Below the pieces are notes generated by a model, which had not been told where the DNA came from, searched no databases, and saw only the letters and a program-made list of their open reading frames with translations. A stretch of 64,000 nucleotides of DNA, from contig JASWHV010000008.1 in NCBI GenBank assembly GCA_030760725.1, forward strand, positions 44,340,057 to 44,404,056. The letters run 5' to 3'. Positions 1 through 10,231 of this stretch are shown one piece after another. Each line of letters begins with the position of its first letter. Positions within the stretch are counted from its first letter, which is position 1. Made by a program: the position numbers and the translations under genes. The stretch is from Neostapfia colusana. Its lineage: Eukaryota > Streptophyta > Magnoliopsida > Poales > Poaceae.

Positions 1-1399
1 CAAATCAATTGTAGAACAACAAGCATCTTTCATGTTTTTATAATTAAGTGCAGCAAGCTCTCTGTTCTTTTCAATCTCTAACTCAAGTTTATCAAGTGTG
101 GAGGCATGTGCACTTCTTAGAGAGGATAATTGTTCATATAATAAATCACATGAGGAACAAGAATCATCACTAGGTATGAAAGATTTCAAACGATTGATTT
201 CAGATTCTAGTGACTCAATTTTAACAGCATTGTCCTTAAGTTTTTTGTACATTTTCTTAACTATAACAGTGGCATGAGAAATAGTATCACACATTTCTTT
301 GCAAGTAGGATTCCTCTTCATTGTAACTGTTGTATTCTGCCTCCTCCATACTTGAACTTGACTTGCCCGCCATGAAGCATAATTTTGCCAAATCATCTTC
401 AGCACTTCCGATGTTCACATCGCTCGAGCCAAGTTCTTGAAGTGCAGAGATAAAACTATTTACCAATTGGCATCCTATAAAACCCTTCTTCTTTTTCTTA
501 TAGTTTGTAGAGGAGTGCTTCGTCCTAGTTTGCTTTTCATCACGGGAAGTAGGACCTGAAAGGTTAGGGCAATCCGTATGAAAATGTCCTTTCTTACCAC
601 ATTCGAAGCATCGTTGCGGTCTGGCACTTTTTCTCCTTCTAGTTCTCACATTTTGCAATGCTTTTGAGAACCGAGTAGAGGTGAGTGCAAGTTCTTCCTC
701 TGGAAACCCTTCAATCTGTTCAAGGGTTAGAGAGGACAGCAAAGAAAGTGTACCACAAGATGAAGATTGACTAGAGCTAGGCATGTCACGTTGTGAAACA
801 AATGCAAGTGACTTGTTGGGGTTCTTACATGATATTATGTCAATTTCATGAGTTTTTAACTTAGAATATAGCACATCTAATGTAAGTGTACTCATGACAG
901 AGGATTCACGAATAGATGTAACTTTCATCTCCCAAATTGACATGTCTAATGCACTTAGTAATTGCCTAGCATTTTCAGCATCTAAAAAATTAACGTTGAC
1001 ACTACGCAAGTTGCTGAGAATTTTATTGAAGCGAGCAAAGAGGTCATCGATTGACTCACCGGGTTGCATCTCGAACAGCATGTATTCTTTCTTGAACATA
1101 TCTTGTCTTACGTCCTTGATCGCGTTGGATCCTTCGTGGTAGTCACAAAGTGCTTTCCACACATCGTATGCCGATCGGAGGTGTGCAACACGGTCGAACT
1201 CACTTTGGGTTAGTCCTTGTATGATCAAGTTTCGTGCTTTGTTGTAGTTGTCGAGATCTCTAATGTTCATAGCCATGACTTTATCGTTTGGCAGCACGTC
1301 ATAAGGCTTGTACACCTTTTCCCATATTGTGAAGCCTTGCGCCTAGACGAAAGCCTCCATACGTGCCTTCCAAACCAGAAAACCAATGCCACTGAACTC
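1..1399 (-). pseudogene. gag: Ty1/copia (Maximus/SIRE-like) gag, copy 1, broken
   Basis: This encodes the capsid-type protein of a copia retrotransposon, which would package element RNA in the cytoplasm. An open frame of 342 codons (287-1315) has a UBN2-type capsid region in its first 150 residues and a CCHC zinc knuckle (CX2CX4HX4C) at about residues 236-249, bases 569-610. Its upstream part, reading toward 1399, is cut by a TAG at 1343-1345, and no ATG is seen, so the true start is lost or uses GTG. Downstream, a coiled-coil region with Cys pairs lies in the +1 frame below 405 and runs off the left edge. Copies 1 and 2 share the TAG; copy 3 has CAG (Gln). No protease, integrase or reverse transcriptase follows within the unit, so the element could not be autonomous. 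Confidence 0.88.
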
Positions 1400-1447
1400 A
1401 CAAGATTAGTCAAAACACGTGCAAATCACAAAGATTAGAGCACCGTG

Positions 1448-1459
1448 GCTCTGATACTA
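1448..1459 (-). other. Primer-binding site of the copia element (initiator tRNA-Met type), copy 1
   Basis: The minus strand reads TAGTATCAGAGC followed by CAC, two bases inside the LTR edge (TGTAGGATC begins at 1462 on the plus strand). It matches the usual plant tRNA-iMet site TGGTATCAGAGC except for the second base. Copies lie at 11895-11906 and 22344-22355. It fixes the orientation: minus-strand element, 5' LTR on the right. Confidence 0.85.
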
Positions 1460-4400
1460 ATTGTAGGATCGAAGAGCACGTGAAAATCTACCATACGGGG
1501 GGTGAATGGTAGATTTAAACTTTGTAGCGGAAGCAACAAAAACGCCCTCGGCAAAAAATTGATCTGTTAAAGAAACCGTGTATGCGACTGATCTAAATGT
1601 GTTCATGTAAAGGTCCCAAATATATGAATACAAAGAAAATTGAGTTTGCACAAACATTGGTGTCATATGTATGAAAAATGGGACTGGTTTAAACTTTTTC
1701 ACACATGCGATAATACATGAGAGTTCTTTCTAAACAAACTTAGGGTTACTTACATGCTTGGACCCTAGGTGGACTAAACCCACAGATTTGAAGTCTCAGG
1801 TGCATTGGAAGGGTTTTAAAATAAGATTTTGAACTAAATGTTCAACTCAAATGAGGGAGAACACAATGGTAATTCAAACTGTTGTGTTCAAACTCTTGTT
1901 TGCAGCAGCTAACACAAGAATCAGATTCCATATTTGGATTCCTTAGGTCCAAATTAGTGGGTAGGAAATATTTCATTAATTTTTGAAAGGGTTTGCTATC
2001 CATTTTCCAAAAAAGGACTTAAATGTGCAAAGAATTCAAATACACATTTGAATTTGGATGAAATCTGACCAACTCTCCAGATGCAGCTCAAATTTCAGCT
2101 CCAAACATTTGAATTTGTCAGTTGCCAAATATTGGAGATCTTTTGAGGGATAAGAGGGAGCTGTGGTGGGACCCACAAGTCATTGAGGGAGATAAATTGC
2201 AAAAGATCTTCATTTTCAGTGCAGAGTCTTTGTTTCTCCTCTCTCCCTCGGGAAAAGCCGAAGCTTCACTTCTCGACACCGAGCCACGCCGAGAACCGAC
2301 TCTTCTCTGCCGTGTACATGCGCTGGCTAGCTGCTTCCCCCCCCCCTTCTTATCACCTCAGCCCGTGCTTCTTTTGCTCACAACACCCAGAACCGGCTCA
2401 GCTTCATTGCTCCATGCGCTGGAACCTCACAGCAGCTGCCGCCATCCCGTTGTTCGTTCGAGCGCACAAAAGCTCGCGTGAAAACCTCAGTTGGGAAGCA
2501 AAACCGAATCACCGCAACAACCACAACCTCCTCGGACCACAAACGAGAGAGCTCGGCCTTAACAGCACCGTGCTCACCGAGTTTCCACGGAGGCTGAAAC
2601 GCAACTGAACGGAGGTCACACGTGGACAGCTTTGCAGAGAGCTTCTCATGCCCGAGAAAGAGCATCCTCGGACGCGCTAGGACCCTGTGGTGCTCATGTC
2701 CGAAGCTCAAGCCATGACATGAACTACCGAGCGCGAATTCGAGAAAATTTCTCCGGCGGGCACAAACCGACCTTGCGGCACGGTAACTTCAAACCGACCT
2801 CTATTCTCGTTCTAAGGTCGCCAAATCTTGCACATGGGACCGCAAGTAGTCGGCGATCATTTGCTCTTCACAACCCTAGCTGGGAAACACACGTAGACCG
2901 CACAAAATCTAGGTTTTCCGAGCTCAAAAGTGGAGGAGGTCTCTGGTGCACGGTGAGACACCATTAGCCGCCAGTTCCGAGCAGTTTTGAGGTTAGGTCG
3001 AGCATCCTCGTGGTTCACTGGTGTTGTAGCGCTGTTTCACCAAGCTTTTGGCGGGCTAGGATGGCTGGCCAACGCTACCGAAGGTGAGCCGAGCTGCCGC
3101 ACCGTCACCGCCTGGGTTACAGCCACCGCCGGTCGGGGAAAGTTGTTCCATCGTGTTCAGCGTGTGGTTTTAGGCCCTACCGGCAAGGGAGAGCTCGGGA
3201 GATGGCCGGACATCGGAGTTCAGTGCCCCTCCAGCGAGCCCGGCGGCGCGCGGGCGCGGGAGTCCGGAGGTAGACGACGATGTGGTCGGGCTCGCACGTC
3301 AGCTGCTCAGTGAATAGGGTGTGGGATTTTCTGTTGCACGGGATCGGTTTGTGACAACGCGGGAGAGACCCTGTGGCCCCGTGTGGTTTAACCGAGGAGG
3401 TGACACGTGGTAGCCGGACCCACTGTCAGAGATTTGAACTTTTCCCGGTTAAATTGAATTCCAGAATTTCCCCAAACTTTAGAACCTCATAACTTTTGCT
3501 AGGAAGCTCAAATTTAGTGATTCAAATTGGGTTGGATTCAGGTTAGTAAACTCTATCCAAATATGCCACCCAATTTGTATGAAAGTCATTATTTAATTCT
3601 GGAAAGTTCTTTAAAGATTTTCAGCAAAAGAATTTTAGAGGGAGTTTGGTTCATCCAAAAATCTTAAAATTTTGCCAGAATATTATTTACGATGTTAGTG
3701 AACTCCTGTAAAAATGTCAGCTAATTTGGAGTTTATTTGATTAGGGGAATTCAGATTTGAAGTTGCTGGGTTCAATTGGACACAGAAACATTTTCAGAGA
3801 ATTTCCAAAACAAGGAAATTCAGATCTGGGTAATACTTAGCTCCAAAAATCCTAGGAAAATTCATGAAGGTCCTATGAACTATAATTGAAATTTTAGTTC
3901 ACTAAGTTTGGCATGAACATGTGAGTTACTTCAGAATTAATTCTTTTTTTCTTAATTTCTTAGAGAATTGTTCTGAACAAACCACTCAATGAGAAGTGCT
4001 AATTTTTGGTCCAGATTATTTTCTTGTGACGAGGAACTCACACGAAAATTTCACCTCCATTGGAGCTCTAGATCACCCCTGTTCGGTTTAACCTTTTAAA
4101 GTGATCAACATAGAAGAGGGGAAGACACTTAGCACTCAATCATGTTGCATAAACCCAAACCCAAACCCCTAACACCAGTGTCATTTTAAATTCTTAAACA
4201 GAGTTCCAGTTTTTAAACTTGCCATTAGAACTTGTTAACAAAATCTTTACAATTAAATCCATATGCATATTCATTACGTGTAGCATCTACGTGGAGAATT
4301 TGAAGCAATTAGAGTGGAGATCAAAGAAGGAGGGAAGCGAGTGATCAAGCCTCAAGTGGTCTTCACTAACTGACCCTTATATATAAGTTCCCTGCAAAAC

Positions 4401-4899
4401 AAAGGCAACCCCGGTTTGCATCAAAATTTACAAGTTTTTATTTGTATTCACTTTATATTGTCTAGCATTTTATTTATTGCATTAAGTCTAGATGGTATGA
4501 AACTCCAAATGCATGACCCAGAAAACCCTAGAGTATAATGTAGAGTAGATTATCAATTGATTATAACTGCTGATCTCAAATTAACAAAAGTGGATTCAAA
4601 GAGTCATAACTCGAGTAGGCAGTTCCTACTCGTGAACCGGGATTAAGAGGGATCAATCGGAAGAGTTGGGAATTGATCCTCATAGTTGGGAATGGAGACC
4701 GGGCAGTGGATGGAAGGCTCAAGGACGTGGTCCTGTGAACCTAGTCTATGTCTGAGTCGATTAAGGCCAATTCTCATATGTGGCCCCGCTGGACAAGTTT
4801 GAGATGTGTACTGGATGCATACTGGCAATATGGGACCCTGGAAACCGATGTAACATGTTAACCTGGGTGTCGAGGCAATCCCCACCGTCTTATGCAGAT

Positions 4900-4983
4900 G
4901 CTGAAAGGATAGAGAAGTCGGCTCTACGAGGGTTTGCATAGTTAGACTGCTGAAAGGATAGAGAAGTCGGCTCTACGAGGGTT
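4900..4983 (+). repeat. Two 35-bp direct repeats within LTR-alpha
   Basis: The block starting GCTGAAAGGATAGAG and ending CTACGAGGGTT occurs twice, at 4900-4934 and 4949-4983, with a period of 49. Copy 2 has it at 15349 and 15399 and copy 3 at 25735 and 25785. In copy 3 the deletion ends exactly at the first repeat. Confidence 0.85.
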
Positions 4984-5287
4984 CGCTGTAGTGAGTCTCA
5001 ATCCAAGTCGGTGGGACCGGTTCGGCATTTGGGTGTCGTGTGAAAGGTTGCCACATACGGCGTTGAGGGGATCGGTTGATCACCGGTCTCAGACGGGCGT
5101 ATGTGTTGTGTAAGCCGGGTGTTTTTGATTGCAATCACCGTCGCTCGCGGTAGTGAGCATACTTGTACACTGAGTCGTGACGTAGTAATAAACTGGGAAA
5201 AATTTAATATGCTTCATGAGAATCCTCATAATGGAGATGAGGAATGATCAACACTTTCACTAAATTTATTTTCCACCTTGGGCTAGT

Positions 5288-5443
5288 AGCGTCGAGGCAA
5301 AGCGTTTCTTGTTTGACTGTGGAGTCTCGACGTTGATGGCGCAAGGTCTGTATGGGTCTAGGGTACCTCACTAAAGTTACTTTCACCTCAGGCAAGTGAC
5401 ATCGAGATGAAGCATTTCTTGTTTGATTGTGGAATCTCGATGT
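5288..5443 (+). ncRNA. Two hairpins with a shared loop motif in LTR-alpha, copy 1
   Basis: Hairpin 1 pairs 5290-5296 with 5326-5332 (CGTCGAG with CTCGACG, extendable by two pairs). Hairpin 2 pairs 5399-5408 with 5434-5443 (ACATCGAGAT with ATCTCGATGT, ten pairs). Both loops contain the near-identical motif TTTCTTGTTTGA(T/C)TGTGG. The same loop sits in differently paired stems in LTR-beta and LTR-gamma. An RNA structure acting in the LTR transcript is inferred; no known RNA family is recognised. Confidence 0.6.
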
Positions 5444-6409
5444 AAATTGTGTGAGGGCTATAAAAGTTTGCTTAAAACTTGAAGTAAGAACTCTCCTTTA
5501 GCTCAAGTTCATCTTTTGTACAAACTTCTATATTCAGCCCTCTATTTTCAGCATGTAGAGTTTCATGACTCGGGTGACGGTTAATTCTTGCTGAGCTTCA
5601 TGCTCACGGATTCTGCATGATTTGTTTTGCAGGTAACAACACTACGCTGATATGTACGGTTGTCCGATGAGACTCGGAACTCTCCGAGTGACGAACTCAT
5701 GGCAACCCCTGCCGCTGCTATTGTGATCGTGTTGCTAGTGAGAAGAGTCTGCGGGCTGTACATCTTCTTTGTTGCTTAGCATAGATATGTGACGTGAGTT
5801 GTAGTAGTATTCTGCTGTAGATTATTTTGAGAAGTATTTGTAAAAGTTTACACTTTGTAAGCTTCCACTTGATTTATGTAAAATGATACTTTATTATGTG
5901 TGCTGTTGGGTGCCGCATCTCACGACACCACCCAATGCGATTCCCAGGCGAGTGGCACAGCCCCGTGATCGGGAACGGGCCCTCACAGTTCAACCATGAC
6001 AAAAGTGGTATATATTATAGAGAAACAAGTTACGAAGACACGACAACAAGAATCAAACGAGGGTCAATCTGTTCTACTCGAGTAAAAACCAGATCGGCAA
6101 CACTGCAAAGAAACTTGTGTAGTTCAAAAACTACAAATCCAATGACCTTTAAATGTTCAGAGATGATACATAATCAACAAGTTGTGAAGACAACTCAAAG
6201 AGAATCACGTAATTTGGATCTATAAAACTCGAGTTACGATCAAAACACCGAAGCACTGTCATGCTGTCCAGAAACTCGACGAGAAAGACTTGACAAAAAC
6301 AAGTCGGACGAACAAGGCACCAAAGCTACCCTAAACTTCGAAGGTTATTGATCAAAACTCAAGAGAAGCAGCCACAAGTCGTGCTCTCCACGAGCCATGG
6401 CCTCCCTTG

Positions 6410-6417
6410 CTTATATA
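6410..6417 (-). promoter_or_regulatory. TATA box of the copia LTR
   Basis: The minus strand reads TATATAAG in a GC-moderate setting, about 0.4 kb upstream of the inserted LTR-alpha in the direction of transcription. It is the best TATA match in this LTR. Transcription would start about 30 bases to the left and run toward gag, but the transcript now has to cross LTR-alpha. Copies are at 16860-16867 and 27246-27253. Confidence 0.4.
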
Positions 6418-7199
6418 ACCAGCCTAAGGCCAACCCAATTCAAACTATAACTCCTACTCCTACTTGGATTCAAACTGTAACTTTCCAATACTGCTTAAGA
6501 CTCTTCTATACACAGATAGAAGCAATCTTAAGACTTCCAAACACCTTACGAACGTTCCAAACATTCCTAAAACAACTCAACTTTGTGTCCCACATGAAAT
6601 CCTATCATAACCAACTCAAATCATTCCATATTTGAGCCATAACCAACTCAACCGCAGCCTGAGTCCATAATCCAGCCGGTTGGACCTTTCCTACCAATTC
6701 TTTACGTCCACATCTCTTCACCACGCCTTGGAACCATGTTTCCACGTGCATGCACTCCTTGCACACGTGCGAACACCTTACAACGACGTCCACGGTACCT
6801 TTATATGCATTGTTCTTGATCCAAACATGCGGCGCGACCTCCCGATCAACTCAACCACAATTCCTCCCAAACTTGGTTGTTGAACCTCATCTTCTCCCTA
6901 AGACTAGTTCAATGGATCACGTCACCAGCCATATCTTGAACTCAAGCAACAACTGCACATGAATAAACAACCAATACTTTCGAGCACAAGTCCGCGACTT
7001 GACTAACTTTAGTACCGAAAACCACAACACCTTACGTGAACACCTCACATAAGCATGTTGCAAACCATAGAAAAATGTTAACCACCATAAACAGCCATAA
7101 CACTTCAAAAACTTAGTAAAACAATACTAAGCAAACTTTCCATAGATGTAAAACAAGTTCAAAACATTTGCACAGTAAAAACAAAATCATTGCGATTTA

Positions 7200-7395
7200 G
7201 CTCCGGACCTTGCCAACTCTAACCGGACCTTGAGCCGGAGCTTACCAAAGCTAGCAGAACCTAGCAACGGAACTTACCAAAGCTAGTCGGACCTACCGCT
7301 AGAGCTAACCAAACACATGTCGGACCTAGCCATAGCAAGTCGGACCTTATGTCAGATCTTGTCAGAGCTTGGACTTAGAGTCGGACCTTGACAAA
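7200..7395. repeat. CGGACCT motif cluster in the copia U3
   Basis: Six exact CGGACCT motifs plus decayed variants (CAGATCTT, CAGAGCTT, GGAGCTTA) are spaced irregularly over about 195 bp. Similar short U3 repeats act as enhancer-like elements in other LTRs; that role is inferred here. Copies lie near 17650-17845, 28036-28231, 35203-35398 and 42370-42565. Confidence 0.55.
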
Positions 7396-7463
7396 AAGAG
7401 TGTTTTGGCAGAATTCAAAACTGTTATCATCATAGCCAATGTATTCAGCACACATAGGTCTCA

Positions 7464-8331
7464 CAGGACGATAGGACCGGTTCAACATTTGGCTGACGGA
7501 TGAAAGGTGGTTGCGTACGATGTCCGTGATGGTTTCTGTAGGCAACATCGAGTACGGGCGTATGTGACGGGTTGTTCGGGTAACCCTGCAGGTGTAAATC
7601 GACTATAATCGCTGTCCCTCACAGTCAGTGGGTACCACTTGTTCACTGTACCGTGACGTAGAAAGAAAAGGTTAGATACATGTTAAAATTTTGCTGATTT
7701 GAAGGATGGACCTTCATTGCTAGTGAAGTGCTGTAGTTTAGAGCTAATTAAAGTTCTTATCAACCTTGGGCAAAGCAATTTGAGAGAAATGCATTTCTTG
7801 TTTTGATTGCGGCTCTCTTATTTTCCTTAGCGTGAGGTTCTCCACAACTTGCTGCTAAAACTTGAAAGTAAGGTTCAACTACTTAGGTGAGTCCTTTACA
7901 ACTTATTTTTTCATTTACACTGTAATCCATTATGTAGAAGTTTCGTGTATAGGAAAGACGGGTCAGACTTTCTGAGCCATCGTACTCACTGCCTGTGGTT
8001 GAAGCTTTTGCAGGGTGTTAAGAGGAGGAGACTCCCGACGAGGAGACGCAACCCCAAGAGGGAAACCCCGTCGAGTGGGAGTCGTGCACGCTGCCGTGTT
8101 AGTGTGCGTGTGTGCTAGCGGGGACACGTTCACCGGCTGAACATGAACTCGGTGCGTAGTCTACGCCTGTGAGTGTAGACTGAACATATTTTGTTGTAAA
8201 AATGTTCATAAACTCTTTTATGCAATAAAACTTTGCTTCCTCTTTGTATCTTTTTATTACGTTATCCGGTGTTGTGCAACGCAGCACCCCTCAGCTTCAT
8301 CCTGGCTCGACGAGGCCGTGAGGCCCTCGCA
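7464..8331 (+). mobile_element. LTR-beta right half, copy 1
   Basis: This is the 3' part of a gypsy LTR, entered abruptly after the copia LTR, as expected if copia had inserted into it. It matches the end of the longer LTR-beta at 32221-33038 block by block and ends GGCCCTCGCA at 8331. At 8014-8102 it carries the second exon-like segment of the acidic peptide (EEETPDEE ... EWESCT, stop TAG at 8100) but with TAA where the related copies have TAT (Tyr), so this copy is broken. The loop motif near 7795 is present with an extra T. Confidence 0.75.
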
Positions 8332-9356
8332 AGAAAGTGGCCGTGGCACTCTGTCCACGGTGACCCGAGATGAATTCCACCGTGTGCACCTCGGTTATTG
8401 GCGCCTACCTTCGAATCGTGATCAACACGAGCTAGAAACTTTGTAGTTGTGGTGGTAGCACGGGAGAACACGAGTGGGCGATGCTTTTTTCTGTAGAAAG
8501 CTCGAGCAACCGAGCTAAGTCGGCTGTAGTAATCGGGAGACCGAAAGCGGCGGCTGTGTTCTTCTCGGGAGAAAGCAGAGAACGTGCACGAGTGAGAGAA
8601 AGTGAAGGAGTTTTGTTTCACTCGATGTGTGGTGATCAGACGGAGCAAAAGATCATGCCAGCAGCAACAGGAGGTGGCACCAGAGATCATCAGGCGAGGT
8701 CGGCTTCCGGGAGCTGTCGCATGCGTGTGCACCCGAGAGGAAAACAGAGGTGGTTTCCCTGTGGTGTGGCTGACAAATGGGGTTCACCCCCCTTCATTTG
8801 ATTTTTCTCCGCTATGCTTTGAGATTCCCACACAAGCGTTATCCGGTTCTCACCAAATTTAAAGGGTAGGCCAAACCAAATGTGTAGATCTCAAACATGA
8901 ACTTGGATTTTGAAATTGAGTTGGTTTGGTTCAGTTTTCAAATTCAAATTTGAAATTGAACTCTCCCTCACTTATTCATTGGAATAAATAGTATATGAAA
9001 CCTAAACTTCTCCAAATTCGAAACATAGGCTCTTGAATATATGAGGAATGCATCGGTGATCTCACGTAGAGGCCGCTGGACAAACTGAACATGAATCCTT
9101 TGACAAGATTCATAATGGTGTTCAAATTTTTCCCTCAATCCTCTACATATTGAGTATGTGCACATGAGTACTATTTTAGGGAGTAAAGACTTTTCCCTAG
9201 GTTAACATGTGTTGAGCATGGGCTAGAGAAAAGTTTTATTCCCTCACATGTCCATTTGTGTGTTCGTAATTTTATGTGACACAAATATAGCCTTTCTTCG
9301 CCTTAACTTTGTTTTACAAGTTGAAATCAAACTTTATAAAAGTCAGGGCTGTTACA
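8332..9356 (-). mobile_element. LTR-epsilon, minus-strand gypsy LTR fragment, copy 1
   Basis: Read on the minus strand this begins TGTAACAGCCCTGAC at 9356, like the starts of LTR-alpha and LTR-delta. It proceeds through an AT-rich part to a GC-rich leader-like part by about 8700, then stops where the LTR-beta end abuts it. It is therefore about the first 1 kb of a longer LTR. A minus-strand open frame of 156 codons (8262-8732) spans the junction with LTR-beta; it has no recognisable domain and I do not call it a gene. Target duplications could not be found. Confidence 0.5.
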
Positions 9357-9719
9357 TGACATGAGATGCCATCGCCGGAATAGCCGGATCACTTTGCAAA
9401 ATTTGTGCTACACAAAACACAACTCATCACCTAGCTTAGATAACTAATTCGAGACATCCGTGCGAGTCTATAGGATCAGAAACGTTTGGTAACCATCGGG
9501 TATAGCAACTGTACTTCGAGTTTTGCTAGTATTTCCGATTTCCGACCTAGGGCGCACGGTGACATACTAGTTGGAGCCGTTTCCGAGCTCATTTGAGTTC
9601 ATGACGACCTTCCCTAGGATGCACTGATGCTCTACGACCTTTTGTTCAATCATTTGGGTGCTATGAAGCCCGGCCGACACGGCCGAAGTTCTTCCGAAGC
9701 CGCCGCTCGATGCCGGCCA
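9357..9719 (+). mobile_element. LTR-beta left part, truncated at the tandem junction, copy 1
   Basis: This matches the start of the fuller LTR-beta in array 2 (30193-30554) and stops at 9719, where the next unit of array 1 begins with copia internal sequence. Its 5' end is itself missing, because it begins directly beside LTR-epsilon. It holds GC-rich leader-type sequence and no convincing gene. Confidence 0.65.
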
Positions 9720-10231
9720 ACAGCAGGTGTATGAGCCAAAGTTTGAGGATTGTTGTACCCAACTACTGACCTACGAGTTGTTACATGAGTAGCACTAAAA
9801 ACAGTAGGTCCGGAGGCAAACTTTGTATGTTTTTGACTCATTACAGCAGGTTGCATGTTCCTAACATTCGGTTCAGCACACGCAACAGGTTTTGCACAGT
9901 TGTTATGTGATCTAGCAATCATTCTTTCCTTTTTCTGTTGCTTAGCTAGTCCATATAAAAAATCTATGACATGACCATCTCTACCGCTGTAGGTACAATT
10001 AATTTAACTTTATGTTCATGTCTAGATGAGCAGACAACATGTTTATTTGAAACCGAATGAGACAACACTCCTGCAGATTTAAAAACCACTTCTTTTTGTT
10101 TAGGAACTATTTTAATCAATCCACTTCCTAATGACTTTACAATTTAGGTGGATATGCTTTAGCATGAGCATGGGAATCAAAACCTAAACCAGTTTCATCA
10201 TTGCAAGATTTAAAAGAATTCAACAGCAAGT
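9720..10231 (-). pseudogene. Degenerate copia internal sequence downstream of gag, copy 2
   Basis: On the minus strand this continues from the gag coiled-coil region. A frame of 90 codons (9650-9922) crosses the tandem junction, and shorter Ser/Lys-rich frames are broken by stops. By position it should be the gag-pol linker of a copia element, but no protease, integrase or reverse transcriptase motif can be seen. The rest of pol and the 3' LTR are absent: the sequence changes to LTR-beta at 9719. Confidence 0.5.

Larger units (their letters stand above)
1606..5987 (+). mobile_element. LTR-alpha, solo Ty3/gypsy LTR, copy 1
   Basis: This is a solo LTR of 4382 bp, from TGTAAAGGTCCC to GGGCCCTCACA. 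Perfect 5-bp target duplications GTTCA lie at 1601-1605 and 5988-5992, and the flanks are the two halves of the copia LTR. It is related to LTR-gamma at the right edge: a similar start, a GC-rich leader (2200-3350), an AT-rich stretch with matching blocks (3430-4000), and conserved blocks near 4840, 5020-5190 and 5275-5330. It is probably a chromovirus (Tekay/Del-like) LTR. No internal region is left, consistent with LTR-LTR recombination. A TATATATAA at 4378-4386 is a weak promoter candidate. Confidence 0.88.
1462..7463 (-). mobile_element. Copia 5' LTR, copy 1, split by LTR-alpha
   Basis: The inner edge (TGTAGGATCG on the plus strand) abuts the primer-binding site. The LTR consists of 1462-1605 plus 5993 to about 7455, roughly 1.6 kb in all, because a gypsy solo LTR is inserted at 1606-5987. 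On the minus strand a TATATAAG box lies at 6410-6417. The U3 part to its right carries at least six CGGACCT motifs between 7200 and 7395. The outer edge falls at 7450-7464, where sequence homologous to LTR-beta begins. The exact terminus and target duplication are not resolved because the other end of the element is lost. Confidence 0.75.
1..9719. repeat. Tandem array 1, copy 1 (left-truncated by the window)
   Basis: This is the first visible copy of a direct tandem repeat of about 10.45 kb. Base 1 aligns with 10448 and 20898, so roughly the first 730 bases of this unit lie outside the window. The unit ends at 9719, where GCCGGCCA is joined to the start of copy 2. The phase is set by copy 3, whose matching GCCGGCCA at 30547-30554 continues into different sequence. 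Copy 1 differs from copies 2 and 3 by scattered substitutions over about 1480-8601, and it agrees with copy 2 against copy 3 from 9066 onward. Confidence 0.93.

Noticed and set aside
2122..3313. Several plus-strand frames of 100-200 codons in LTR-alpha
   Set aside because: Overlapping frames on both strands in GC-rich LTR leader. Frames differ in length between copies because of the C-run, and no domain is visible.
1606..5987. The acidic micro-gene in LTR-alpha
   Set aside because: Positions 4270-4400 and 5631 onward occupy the expected places after acceptor-like GTGTAG and TTTTGCAG, but the frames hit stops and share no residues with the other LTRs. It may be lost in this family.
5993..6020. 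A primer-binding site right after LTR-alpha, since GTGGTATAT resembles TGGTATCAG
   Set aside because: The match breaks after six bases, and the flanking GTTCA duplication shows that this is copia LTR sequence, not a gypsy internal region.
8262..8732. A 156-codon minus-strand frame repeated in every unit
   Set aside because: It crosses the boundary between LTR-beta and LTR-epsilon, is rich in Arg/Ser/Thr as expected from GC-rich leader sequence, and shows no domain. Its preservation in all copies follows from recent duplication.
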